A DNA stretch of 52,214 bases, taken from positions 1 through 52,214 of the forward strand of contig CACXFV010000157.1 in NCBI GenBank assembly GCA_902767015.1, read 5' to 3'. The notes under the pieces were generated by a model, which searched no databases, was not told the DNA's origin, and saw nothing but the letters and a program-made list of their open reading frames with translations. Every line of letters starts with the position of its first letter. Position 1 is the stretch's first letter. A program made the position numbers and the translations under genes. The DNA is from an uncultured Lachnospiraceae bacterium (GTDB lineage Bacteria; Bacillota; Clostridia; Lachnospirales; Lachnospiraceae). This document shows positions 45,550 to 52,214 of this stretch, one piece after another.

Positions 45550-46428
45550 TTAAAGCTTTCCTATTCTGTAACCAACAAATTTAAAGCCGCTTCCGATAAT
45601 AAAATCGGGAATATAATACCACTTTCCTTGCTTTATCAAATAGGAAATTCCACTTTTAAGCAGCTTCATTCCCTCATTTTCCGATTTTAATTGTCCAAAA
45701 ATATCTTTGAATTTTTTCTGTGACCTTCCAATATCAATGTTCCTTCTGAACTGCTGAAGATAGGAATAATTGTGGGAATGTATTACCTTCGCCTTGGAGG
45801 CATAATATACCTTTTTCCCCGCCATAATAGCACCATAGGCAAATATCATATCTTCATTAAAATCCGTCTCTTGAAAGCCGCCAAGCCGGATATGCTCCTC
45901 ACGCCTGTAAGCGGCACATACATCGGAACAAAATATATTCTTAATACCCAATGTCTCAAAGGTATCTTTTGTCTTTACCATATCCCTGTCCGGATAATTA
46001 AAGGAGCGAACATATCTCTCAACCAGACGGCAATCCTTTCTCGGAAGTTGTCTTGCATATGCAACGCATACCCCTTCATCTTCAAATGGTGCTAATAAAT
46101 TTTCTACCATATACTCATCTGCCGGTATGGCATCCTGGGTCATCATAATAACAAATTCAGCAGAAGATAAGGACATTCCCTTATTTCTTGTCAATCCATG
46201 ATTAAATTCACTCTGCTTGATATCCTTTATGATGATTTTTTCCAAATCACTGTCTCTCAGCCTGCTGAGCAGTTCTCTCACTGAATACCCTTTGCATTGT
46301 GTCTGAATAATAATAATATTATGAATACTGCAGGTCTGCCTCAACAATCTTTCAATCAACTTTCTAAACTCTTTTTCCGGCTTATATACAGGTATCACAA
46401 CATCGACCAATGGATATCTCTTTTTCAT
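45550..46428 (-). CDS. Family 2 glycosyltransferase (rhamnosyltransferase-like)
   Basis: This GT-A enzyme of 292 residues begins VDVVIPVYKPEKEF. It has HGLTRNKGMSLSSAEFVIMMTQDAIPAD, where TQDA replaces the usual DxD. It also has SDVCAAYRREEHIRLGGFQETDFNEDM, with the catalytic-base ED region. The TQDA form is common in rhamnosyltransferases that use dTDP-L-rhamnose. The ATG at 46428 with GAGG upstream is preferred over a 12-codon extension. The region before it contains a marginal promoter (TTGACA at 46485-46490, TATGCT at 46460-46465, 19-base spacing). It is the first glycan gene after glmM. Confidence 0.82.
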   Translation of the reverse strand: MKKRYPLVDVVIPVYKPEKEFRKLIERLLRQTCSIHNIIIIQTQCKGYSVRELLSRLRDSDLEKIIIKDIKQSEFNHGLTRNKGMSLSSAEFVIMMTQDAIPADEYMVENLLAPFEDEGVCVAYARQLPRKDCRLVERYVRSFNYPDRDMVKTKDTFETLGIKNIFCSDVCAAYRREEHIRLGGFQETDFNEDMIFAYGAIMAGKKVYYASKAKVIHSHNYSYLQQFRRNIDIGRSQKKFKDIFGQLKSENEGMKLLKSGISYLIKQGKWYYIPDFIIGSGFKFVGYRIGKL

Positions 46429-46459
46429 GCTAATCCTCATTTCCAGGCAGTCCGTTACC

Positions 46460-46490
46460 AGCATACCTTTTAGTAATATCTAATTGTCAA
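46460..46490 (-). promoter_or_regulatory. Marginal promoter before the first glycan gene
   Basis: A perfect TTGACA (46485-46490) is followed on the minus strand, 19 bases later, by TATGCT (46460-46465). The spacing is longer than usual. Confidence 0.3.
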
Positions 46491-46582
46491 AGGCTGCCGC
46501 AATGAAAGAAGTCTGGTTTCTTCTCTCCATGCGACAGTCCCGTTTTCTTTCCACCATGCCGGATATCCGGTTGCACAGTAAC

Positions 46583-47920
46583 CTAACCACAGATACGATT
46601 AACTACTTCCACAACCTCATCCACATATTTTTTACACAATTCATCACTGCCTGCCTCTACCATAACTCTGACAAGCGGTTCTGTTCCACTTGGTCTTAAC
46701 AAAAGTCTTCCATCATCACCAAGCTCTTTGGAAACTTTTTGTTCCACTTCTTTTAATCTGTCATCCTCCATAACCCGCTTTTTATCTTTCACTCTCACAT
46801 TAATCAATAACTGTGGATATATTCTCAATTCTCTTGTCAGTTCACTCAATGTCGCCTTACTCTCCAGCACCGCCTCCATAATTTTGAGTGAAGTAAGAAT
46901 ACCATCTCCCGTGGTAGCATGCTTACTGAAAATAATGTGTCCTGATTGCTCCCCTCCAAGACAATACCCATTCTTCATCATATTCTCACATACATACTTA
47001 TCCCCCACTGCCGTTTTCTCATAACCGATACCTGCAACATCAAGTGCCTTATAAAGACCGATATTAGACATAACCGTAGTGACAATCTTATCGTGGTTCA
47101 GCTGCTCATGATTTCTCATGTATACACCGCATACATACATGATGGCATCTCCATCTACCACTTCACCTTTCTCATTGACGGCAATACATCTGTCTGCATC
47201 ACCATCATAGGCAAAACCGGCATCTAATTCATTTTCCCTGACAAACTGCTGTAAATTTTCGATATGTGTAGAACCACATTTTTCATTTATATTGACGCCA
47301 TCAGGCTGATTGGCAATGACATATGTTTTTGCCCCTAACGCGTCAAAGACATTCTTTGCGATGGCGGAGGCACTTCCGTTAGAGCAGTCTAATCCGATTT
47401 TCTTTCCCTCAAACGAACGTGTTGCAATCGAAATCAGATACCCTACATACCTGTTCCGTCCCAGAGAATAATCAATTGTCTTACCAATATTATCCTTTAA
47501 AGCCAGCGGCAACTCCTCTATTTCACCATCTATGTAGCGCTCTATCTGCGCCTCCACTTCTGCTTCAAGTTTTTTACCCTCACAATTGATTACCTTAATG
47601 CCATTATCATAAAAGGGATTGTGGCTTGCCGAAATCATGACACCTGCGTCAAAGCCATCCGTACGCACCACATATGAAACACTCGGTGTCGTTGTGACAT
47701 GTAAAAGATATACATCCGCGCCGGACGCAGTCATTCCTGCTACAAGTGCATATTCAAACATATAGCTGCTGATTCTTGTATCTTTACCGATGACAAGCCT
47801 TGCCTTATGCTCCTTAGAATAATACCATCCTAAAAAACGGCCTACCTTGTATGCATGCTCTACAGTAAGCGTCACATTTGCTTCTCCACGAAAACCATCT
47901 GTACCAAAATACTTTCCCAT
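46583..47920 (-). CDS. glmM: Phosphoglucosamine mutase
   Basis: GlmM converts glucosamine-6-phosphate to glucosamine-1-phosphate for UDP-GlcNAc and peptidoglycan. The 445-residue protein starts MGKYFGTDGFRGEAN. It has the phosphoserine loop MISASHNPFYDNGIK, metal loop AYDGDADRCIAV, GGEQSGHI for sugar binding and RPSGTEPLVRVM for phosphate. AAGG precedes the start, 28 bases after the HPr-like gene. It ends the cda operon. In other Firmicutes GlmM binds CdaA and lowers c-di-AMP synthesis, so the arrangement fits a known regulatory trio. A perfect CCGGATATCCGG palindrome lies just past the stop. Confidence 0.97.
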   Translation of the reverse strand: MGKYFGTDGFRGEANVTLTVEHAYKVGRFLGWYYSKEHKARLVIGKDTRISSYMFEYALVAGMTASGADVYLLHVTTTPSVSYVVRTDGFDAGVMISASHNPFYDNGIKVINCEGKKLEAEVEAQIERYIDGEIEELPLALKDNIGKTIDYSLGRNRYVGYLISIATRSFEGKKIGLDCSNGSASAIAKNVFDALGAKTYVIANQPDGVNINEKCGSTHIENLQQFVRENELDAGFAYDGDADRCIAVNEKGEVVDGDAIMYVCGVYMRNHEQLNHDKIVTTVMSNIGLYKALDVAGIGYEKTAVGDKYVCENMMKNGYCLGGEQSGHIIFSKHATTGDGILTSLKIMEAVLESKATLSELTRELRIYPQLLINVRVKDKKRVMEDDRLKEVEQKVSKELGDDGRLLLRPSGTEPLVRVMVEAGSDELCKKYVDEVVEVVNRICG

Positions 47921-47948
47921 ATCTGCCTTCTGTGCTTACGCACTCCTC

Positions 47949-48212
47949 CTATTCTATTATATTGCGCTCTAAAAAAGCGACTATTCTTTGCATTGCCTCG
48001 CTCTCACTCTCCCCGTCGCACTCTATCACTACTTCCTCCCCACATTTTACATTCGCTGCAAGAACAGAAAGAAAACTTTTCATATCTGTCACCGAATGCT
48101 CCTTTTTCAATGTAATCTTACATGGGTATTCCATCGCTATCGCTGTGATTTTTTCTGCCGGTCTGAAATGAAGTCCTGACCCAATCCCAACCATTACCTT
48201 TTGTACTATCAT
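47949..48212 (-). CDS. HPr-family phosphocarrier protein
   Basis: This 87-residue HPr-like protein has the PTS phosphorylation site His15 in GLHFRPA (usually GLHARPA). It has Ser46 exactly where HPr kinase acts (DMKSFLSVLAANV). A GEEVVIECDGESESEAMQRI stretch replaces the usual C-terminal helix region. Both regulatory residues are kept, so it could act in sugar transport or carbon regulation. No other PTS gene is nearby. It lies between cdaR and glmM, an unusual place, suggesting a link between carbon state and c-di-AMP or wall precursor synthesis. AAGG lies 8 bases before the ATG. Confidence 0.88.
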   Translation of the reverse strand: MIVQKVMVGIGSGLHFRPAEKITAIAMEYPCKITLKKEHSVTDMKSFLSVLAANVKCGEEVVIECDGESESEAMQRIVAFLERNIIE

Positions 48213-48297
48213 AGCTTACACCTTCTATCCTTACCGGTTATGCACCCTTCTCTTTTCATGTTGAAGCAATTGACTACAAAAAAGACAACCGTTCTAT

Positions 48298-49644
48298 TTA
48301 CTCCTGTACCGTAGCCTGCCCTTCATCCGTCATCGGTACATCTGTCTCCGTCTGGACAACCGTTGACGTACTGCTGTTTGTGGTCTCTAAAACCTCCGAC
48401 GCTGTCGTATCCTCCTCTATCTTCGTCAGATAAACATAAACGCTGACATCATTCGTCACTCTCAGATTCTCCGGCACCGTAAACTTCAAAATCACCTCAT
48501 TATTTCCCTCAACAGTATTTTTCAAATCCACATATGGCTGCAGATTATTGACGCTAAAACTGCTCTGGTTCTTTTCCAGTCCCACCAGTGTCACACTGAC
48601 ACTTCTACTGGTAATCTCCGCTGTGTATCCATCCGGAATATTAATCTTATCAATGTCACTGATTGGAATACGATAAGTATTCGTGATAAGCGGTTCAACT
48701 TTTGCCGTAATCTTCACAATGGAATCGCTACTGTTACAGAGATAGACACCATCTGGAAGCAGCGCCGAGATATCCGCCTCCACGGATATATTTGTCTGCG
48801 CATCCGTGACATTCAGCAATTCATCCGGCAGGACAATACTTTCCACCTGTGCCGCCGACGGTCCTGCAATTTTCACCGTGGTCTTGTCTGTCGTAACCTC
48901 CGTAATCTCGTAACCGCTTGCTACCTCTCCTGTATAACCACATTTCAGTGGAACCTCCCGCACCTGATAAATATTGGCGGTATAATCTACAGAGCTGACA
49001 CTGAAAGAAACCTGCGAATCCAACTTCATCTCTGTTCCACTGTCTGTATAACCTTTTAAGTCAAGTGCCATCTGGAAATCCTGTGTCCTTCCCGACAGAT
49101 CGATTTTCGCTCTGACAGAATTAATCTGATTGACTATCGATTCCGGTCCCTTTAATGTCACATTTTGAGGAGATATTCCCTCCTTGGCAAGATAGTAGGC
49201 ACTGGAAACCTCTGCCGCATGGTAAATCTGCACCTCATAATTTTTTTCGATAACCTGCTCAATATCTAGCTTCATCGTCATTGTCTTTAAGGTAATCTCA
49301 CAACTTTTATCATATTTGGAATTTCTAAACTGCACATATATGGGAACTGCGTCAACATTTGACTTTTCACTAAAAGGGGCATAGGCATAAAAATACTCTT
49401 TAGTCATTTTGTCAACCATGGAGCGCGGTCCCTTCACTGACACAATCACTTCTTTTCCCGAAGTAACCTCATATACCTGAGAATTATTCGTAACTACATC
49501 TTCATCAAGAATCGTCACCGGTATCCCCTGAATGGTTCTTGTGATATCCGGATCATCAATATTAACCACAATAATCCATAGTGCTATGGCAAATAACAGA
49601 GATATTAATTTAAATCCGATATTATTTGTTAATATCTTTTTCAT
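48298..49644 (-). CDS. cdaR: CdaA regulatory protein (YbbR domains)
   Basis: CdaR is a membrane-anchored extracytoplasmic protein that modulates the diadenylate cyclase CdaA. The 448-residue protein has an N-terminal signal-anchor helix (NNIGFKLISLLFAIALWIIVVNI). YbbR-type beta domains follow, visible as repeats such as IQGIPVTILD, VSVKGPRSMVDKM, VTLKGPESIVNQI and VKIAGPSAAQVESI. A Thr/Ser/Glu-rich C-terminal tail ends it. The ATG at 49644 has GGGGAG upstream and overlaps cdaA by 23 bases. Confidence 0.92.
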   Translation of the reverse strand: MKKILTNNIGFKLISLLFAIALWIIVVNIDDPDITRTIQGIPVTILDEDVVTNNSQVYEVTSGKEVIVSVKGPRSMVDKMTKEYFYAYAPFSEKSNVDAVPIYVQFRNSKYDKSCEITLKTMTMKLDIEQVIEKNYEVQIYHAAEVSSAYYLAKEGISPQNVTLKGPESIVNQINSVRAKIDLSGRTQDFQMALDLKGYTDSGTEMKLDSQVSFSVSSVDYTANIYQVREVPLKCGYTGEVASGYEITEVTTDKTTVKIAGPSAAQVESIVLPDELLNVTDAQTNISVEADISALLPDGVYLCNSSDSIVKITAKVEPLITNTYRIPISDIDKINIPDGYTAEITSRSVSVTLVGLEKNQSSFSVNNLQPYVDLKNTVEGNNEVILKFTVPENLRVTNDVSVYVYLTKIEEDTTASEVLETTNSSTSTVVQTETDVPMTDEGQATVQE

Positions 49645-50506
49645 TATGCTTTCTCCCCTTCCATATTTTGAATTTTTTGCCATCTATGTTCTTATTCTGA
49701 AGTTTTTCAAGCTCATGTCTTAATGTCTCTCCGTCAATATTGGTCGTCAGATTTCCAAACTTTGCGATAGAAACCTTTCCTGTCTCCTCCGATACAATAA
49801 TCGTCAGACTGTCTGTCACTTCACTAACACCCACTCCTGCACGATGTCTGGTTCCCAGCTCTTTACTCAGCTCCATGTTATCTGACAAGGGAAGATAACA
49901 GGTTGCCGATACAATCCTGTCTCCTTTCACAATAACAGCACCATCATGCAACGGTGTATTGTGTTCAAAAATATTGATTAAAAGCTGGTTGCTGATTTCC
50001 GCATCTATCGCAATCCCCGTTCTCTCATACTCTGCCAGCTTAATCTCGTTCTCAATGACAATCAGCGCACCGGTCTTATGCTTTGCAAGCTCATAAGATG
50101 CCTTAATCAGTTCATTAATCGTTCTGTTGCTGAATTTCTCTGTGTTATTCTTGGCATCATCAAACGTAAATATCTGATTCAAAAACCTTTTTCTTCCAAG
50201 CTGCTCCAGTGCCTTGCGGAATTCCGGCTGAAAAACGATGATTAAAGCTATAATCCCCACATTAAAGGTTTTATCCGCTATCCATAATATCGTGGTTAAA
50301 TTAAATATTGTGGCAATAAGCACAAAAGCAAGAAGAATTATAATTCCCTTAAAAAGCATCCATGCCCGTGTGCTCTTAATCCACACCATAACCTCATACA
50401 CCAGAAACGCAATGATAATAATCTCCACCGCATCTGTCGCTGAAAATTTCGGTACCGTCATATATTTATCCATAAATGCAGCCAGATTTTGTAATATTTG
50501 CTGCAT
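49622..50506 (-). CDS. cdaA: Diadenylate cyclase CdaA
   Basis: CdaA makes the second messenger c-di-AMP from two ATP. The 294-residue protein has three N-terminal membrane helices (about residues 20-95: AVEIIIIAFLVYEVMVWI, LFKGIIILLAFVLIATIF, VGIIALIIVF) and a cytoplasmic DAC domain. The catalytic motifs are HDGAVIV near residue 187 and GTRHRAGVGVSE near 220. The start at 50506 has AAGGA upstream. c-di-AMP controls potassium and osmolyte balance and affects wall strength, which fits the cdaR and glmM neighbours. Confidence 0.97.
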   Translation of the reverse strand: MQQILQNLAAFMDKYMTVPKFSATDAVEIIIIAFLVYEVMVWIKSTRAWMLFKGIIILLAFVLIATIFNLTTILWIADKTFNVGIIALIIVFQPEFRKALEQLGRKRFLNQIFTFDDAKNNTEKFSNRTINELIKASYELAKHKTGALIVIENEIKLAEYERTGIAIDAEISNQLLINIFEHNTPLHDGAVIVKGDRIVSATCYLPLSDNMELSKELGTRHRAGVGVSEVTDSLTIIVSEETGKVSIAKFGNLTTNIDGETLRHELEKLQNKNIDGKKFKIWKGRKHNEKDINK

Positions 50507-50565
50507 ATAACCACTTCCTTGCACATAATAATCGATTTATTGTTTTCTTTTTTCTATAACTGCCT

Positions 50566-51510
50566 TTATCTTCTGCTTCTTTTAACATTAATATGCTTAA
50601 CCTTTACATCAGTAGCAGTCACCTTAATCTTCGGTATCGCCTTGACATAATAGTAATAGTCATCATCCTCAAATTGCGTATACTCCGTTGCCGAATAATC
50701 AACCGCCAGCACGAATACCTGTAATATACAGGAAAGAATGATAGATAGCAGTGAAAAAGCACAAACCAGCCACAACTTAAAAATTCCATCAACCTCAAGT
50801 ACATAGACGGCGGACAAAATGATAATCGCTTCCACAATGCCTGCTGCAATCAGCCCTATCGTTGATGAATTGTCTATGGAGAGCCGTTTCACACCATAGG
50901 CAATCAATCCTGCCGCCACAAAGGCAATAATCAATATCATCATTTCCTTATTAGAGAATAAATCTGTGATAAAGGAACTGATTCTCTCAACTCCCTTTGT
51001 ACTTACCCCATTAAAAATCAAGACAGCCTCCGCCTTGGAATATTGCATAATATAGAATGTTACCGTTCCAAATATCATAGGGATAATCGCTGCCGGTGTC
51101 ATAGCAGTCCCCACAAGCAGCGGCATGATAAACGGTATCTTTATGACGCACAGAATCGTCATTAGCATCATCACATACCCATATCTTGAAGAGAAACGGA
51201 AATACACAAGATACATAATAATATAAATCAGCACCACCACCAAAGCCATCTCCGGCGATATGCTGTACATATTAAGAATCGTTACCAGAGAATTAATCAG
51301 TACAATCAGATTAAACGGTAAAACACTGCATATCACAGAAAGAACAACTATGATAAATTTATTGCTTACCACAGAGGAATATCCTATATACGAATCAATC
51401 ATCAGTAACGATGTCAATGTCAGAGTAAATTTGATAACCGGCAAAATGTAACGTGAATACCGGCTATAAATCCTTCTTAAGTTTTCTTTAATATTCAAAA
51501 GTAATGTCAT
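50566..51510 (-). CDS. Polytopic membrane protein of unknown function
   Basis: I do not recognise this family. The protein is about 314 residues with seven or eight hydrophobic helices (for example KFIIVVLSVICSVLPFNLIVLI, MALVVVLIYIIMYLVYF, and MMILIIAFVAAGLIAYGVKRL). A short cytoplasmic Tyr/Asp-rich and then basic tail (YTQFEDDDYYYYVKA, ending NVKRSRR) completes it. The ATG at 51510 gives a Shine-Dalgarno spacing of 11 bases; one at 51519 is also in frame but only 2 bases from GGGAGG. It is co-directional with cdaA, 59 bases upstream, and overlaps the small membrane gene before it. It could be a partner of the c-di-AMP system. Confidence 0.7.
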   Translation of the reverse strand: MTLLLNIKENLRRIYSRYSRYILPVIKFTLTLTSLLMIDSYIGYSSVVSNKFIIVVLSVICSVLPFNLIVLINSLVTILNMYSISPEMALVVVLIYIIMYLVYFRFSSRYGYVMMLMTILCVIKIPFIMPLLVGTAMTPAAIIPMIFGTVTFYIMQYSKAEAVLIFNGVSTKGVERISSFITDLFSNKEMMILIIAFVAAGLIAYGVKRLSIDNSSTIGLIAAGIVEAIIILSAVYVLEVDGIFKLWLVCAFSLLSIILSCILQVFVLAVDYSATEYTQFEDDDYYYYVKAIPKIKVTATDVKVKHINVKRSRR

Positions 51511-51940
51511 CAGTGCCATTTCCTCCCAGTTTTGTTTCGCTCTTATTTTTTTCTTCCCTCTTATACATCAGATACAATTCTTTCAGATTATCTGAATATC
51601 CCTTATTCTTTTCCTGCATACCGATATACTTCACCGAGTATACCATATACGTTATCAGCATATATATGATAAATACAATCACGTAAATCACTAACAGCTT
51701 AATACCAAGATTCATCAGTTTGATACTGATGAGCTGCTTGACAAAAAACTCCAGTCTTTGCAGAACGCATAATGCCACTACCAGAATATAGGCTACCGTA
51801 ACCACTACTGCTGCCTTTATCATATTCAGACTCACATAGTCTCTCTTGCTGTATTTATTACACTTAATTGCCTCTTTTCCCTCACCTTGCTCATAAATCG
51901 CCAGTTTGGTCATCAGTTTAATCTTGTCTTCATTAAGCAT
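51488..51940 (-). CDS. Small two-helix membrane protein of unknown function
   Basis: Not recognised. The 150-residue protein has a charged N-terminus (NEDKIKLMTKLAIYEQGEGKEAI). Two hydrophobic helices lie at about residues 42-62 (KAAVVVTVAYILVVALCVL) and 77-104 (LVIYVIVFIIYMLITYMVY). A charged, probably cytoplasmic C-terminal helix (ENLYLMYKREEKN-like) ends it. GAGG precedes the start and a consensus -10 lies upstream, so it heads the cda operon. Its 3' end overlaps the next membrane gene by about 20 bases. Confidence 0.65.
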   Translation of the reverse strand: MLNEDKIKLMTKLAIYEQGEGKEAIKCNKYSKRDYVSLNMIKAAVVVTVAYILVVALCVLQRLEFFVKQLISIKLMNLGIKLLVIYVIVFIIYMLITYMVYSVKYIGMQEKNKGYSDNLKELYLMYKREEKNKSETKLGGNGTDDITFEY

Positions 51941-51982
51941 AATTCACCTCATCATCTATTATAAAAAATAACATATCGATTT

Positions 51983-51988
51983 ATTATA
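51983..51988 (-). promoter_or_regulatory. Predicted -10 element of the cda operon
   Basis: A perfect TATAAT preceded by TG (TGTGATATAAT) is seen on the minus strand about 43 bases before the first gene. No good -35 lies 17 bases upstream, so this may be an extended -10 promoter. Confidence 0.45.
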
Positions 51989-52045
51989 TCACATTTAACC
52001 GAATTAATCTATCATTTTTTCTAATATTGAGGTTTTTAATTAGCC

Positions 52046-52138
52046 GGACTTTTGATATCTGCTCAAAGTCTTTCATAAATGGACTTTGGGCAGATATCAT
52101 TTAGTCCAGGTTATTAAAAAACGATATACTAGTATATC
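52046..52138. repeat. Long hairpin and adjacent 16-bp palindrome
   Basis: Arms at 52054-52070 and 52082-52098 pair over 17 bases with one G-T around an 11-base loop, enclosed by GGACT/AGTCC (52046-52050 and 52103-52107). A perfect palindrome GATATACTAGTATATC follows at 52123-52138. Neither structure ends in a T-run. They lie upstream of the cda operon and could be a regulatory or repeat element. Confidence 0.55.
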
Positions 52139-52214
52139 ATAAATTAAGTTTCTGATACTTTCAATTTGTTCAAACCAAGCATTTCCAAGGATTCTCAGTA
52201 TTTGTTTCAATCAG

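Noticed and set aside
46480-46557. 25-codon frame between glmM and the first GT2
   Set aside because: It has no Shine-Dalgarno sequence and no recognisable product; too short to support.
52054-52098. Hairpin as an intrinsic terminator
   Set aside because: Neither strand has a T-run after the stem.

Overview
The window looks like chromosome from a low-GC Firmicute, most likely a Lachnospiraceae-type clostridium. That is an inference from codon and AT content, the AGGAGG-type ribosome sites, a Bacillus-type SOS box, the cdaA-cdaR-glmM operon and an LCP protein beside a surface-glycan cluster. No 16S or other phylogenetic marker was used. Every confident protein gene and the single tRNA lie on the minus strand, so transcription runs from high to low coordinates. 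The only plus-strand trace is a decayed gene fragment near 14.0 kb.

Right end (52-46.5 kb): a c-di-AMP and cell-wall operon. It has two unrecognised membrane proteins, the diadenylate cyclase CdaA, its regulator CdaR (YbbR domains), an HPr-like phosphocarrier, and GlmM. Middle (46.4-14.6 kb): a large surface-glycan locus read as modules. (a) GT2, Ugd, a GtrB-like polyprenyl-phosphate GT, a WecF-like Fuc4NAc transferase, a Wzx-type flippase, a WecE-like aminotransferase, an SDR, an acyltransferase-3 and an ATP-grasp ligase. These suggest a lipid-linked unit carrying a 4-amino-4,6-dideoxy sugar. (b) ManC, phosphohexomutase, ManA (GDP-mannose supply), an ABC exporter (Wzm/Wzt with a C-terminal cargo domain), a methyltransferase with a coiled coil, GT4 and GT2. 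This order recalls the E. coli O8/O9a polymannan operon, in which WbdD caps the chain and sets its length. (c) A GT-C-like membrane protein, RmlA, RmlC, a GT2 and RmlB (no RmlD seen). (d) A priming sugar transferase, an LCP ligase and an HtrA protease, behind a promoter with a leader of about 205 nt.

Left part (14.4-0 kb): a tRNA-Thr(GGT) with its own promoter, then about 0.8 kb of mostly non-coding DNA with a gene relic. Next come a TPR-rich J-domain protein paired with an HscC-like Hsp70, then a membrane-anchored GH25 lysozyme, a Nudix hydrolase and a zinc-ribbon membrane protein. A shortened CobL/CbiET-like protein follows, then an overlapping acyltransferase/lipase-like pair. Last is a LexA-controlled recA-recX operon at the left edge.

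The most notable idea is a possible Gram-positive WbdD-like molecular ruler: the methyltransferase next to Wzm/Wzt has a coiled coil containing a perfect in-frame 42-bp tandem duplication. Functions are assigned from protein motifs and gene context read by eye; no database search was run.
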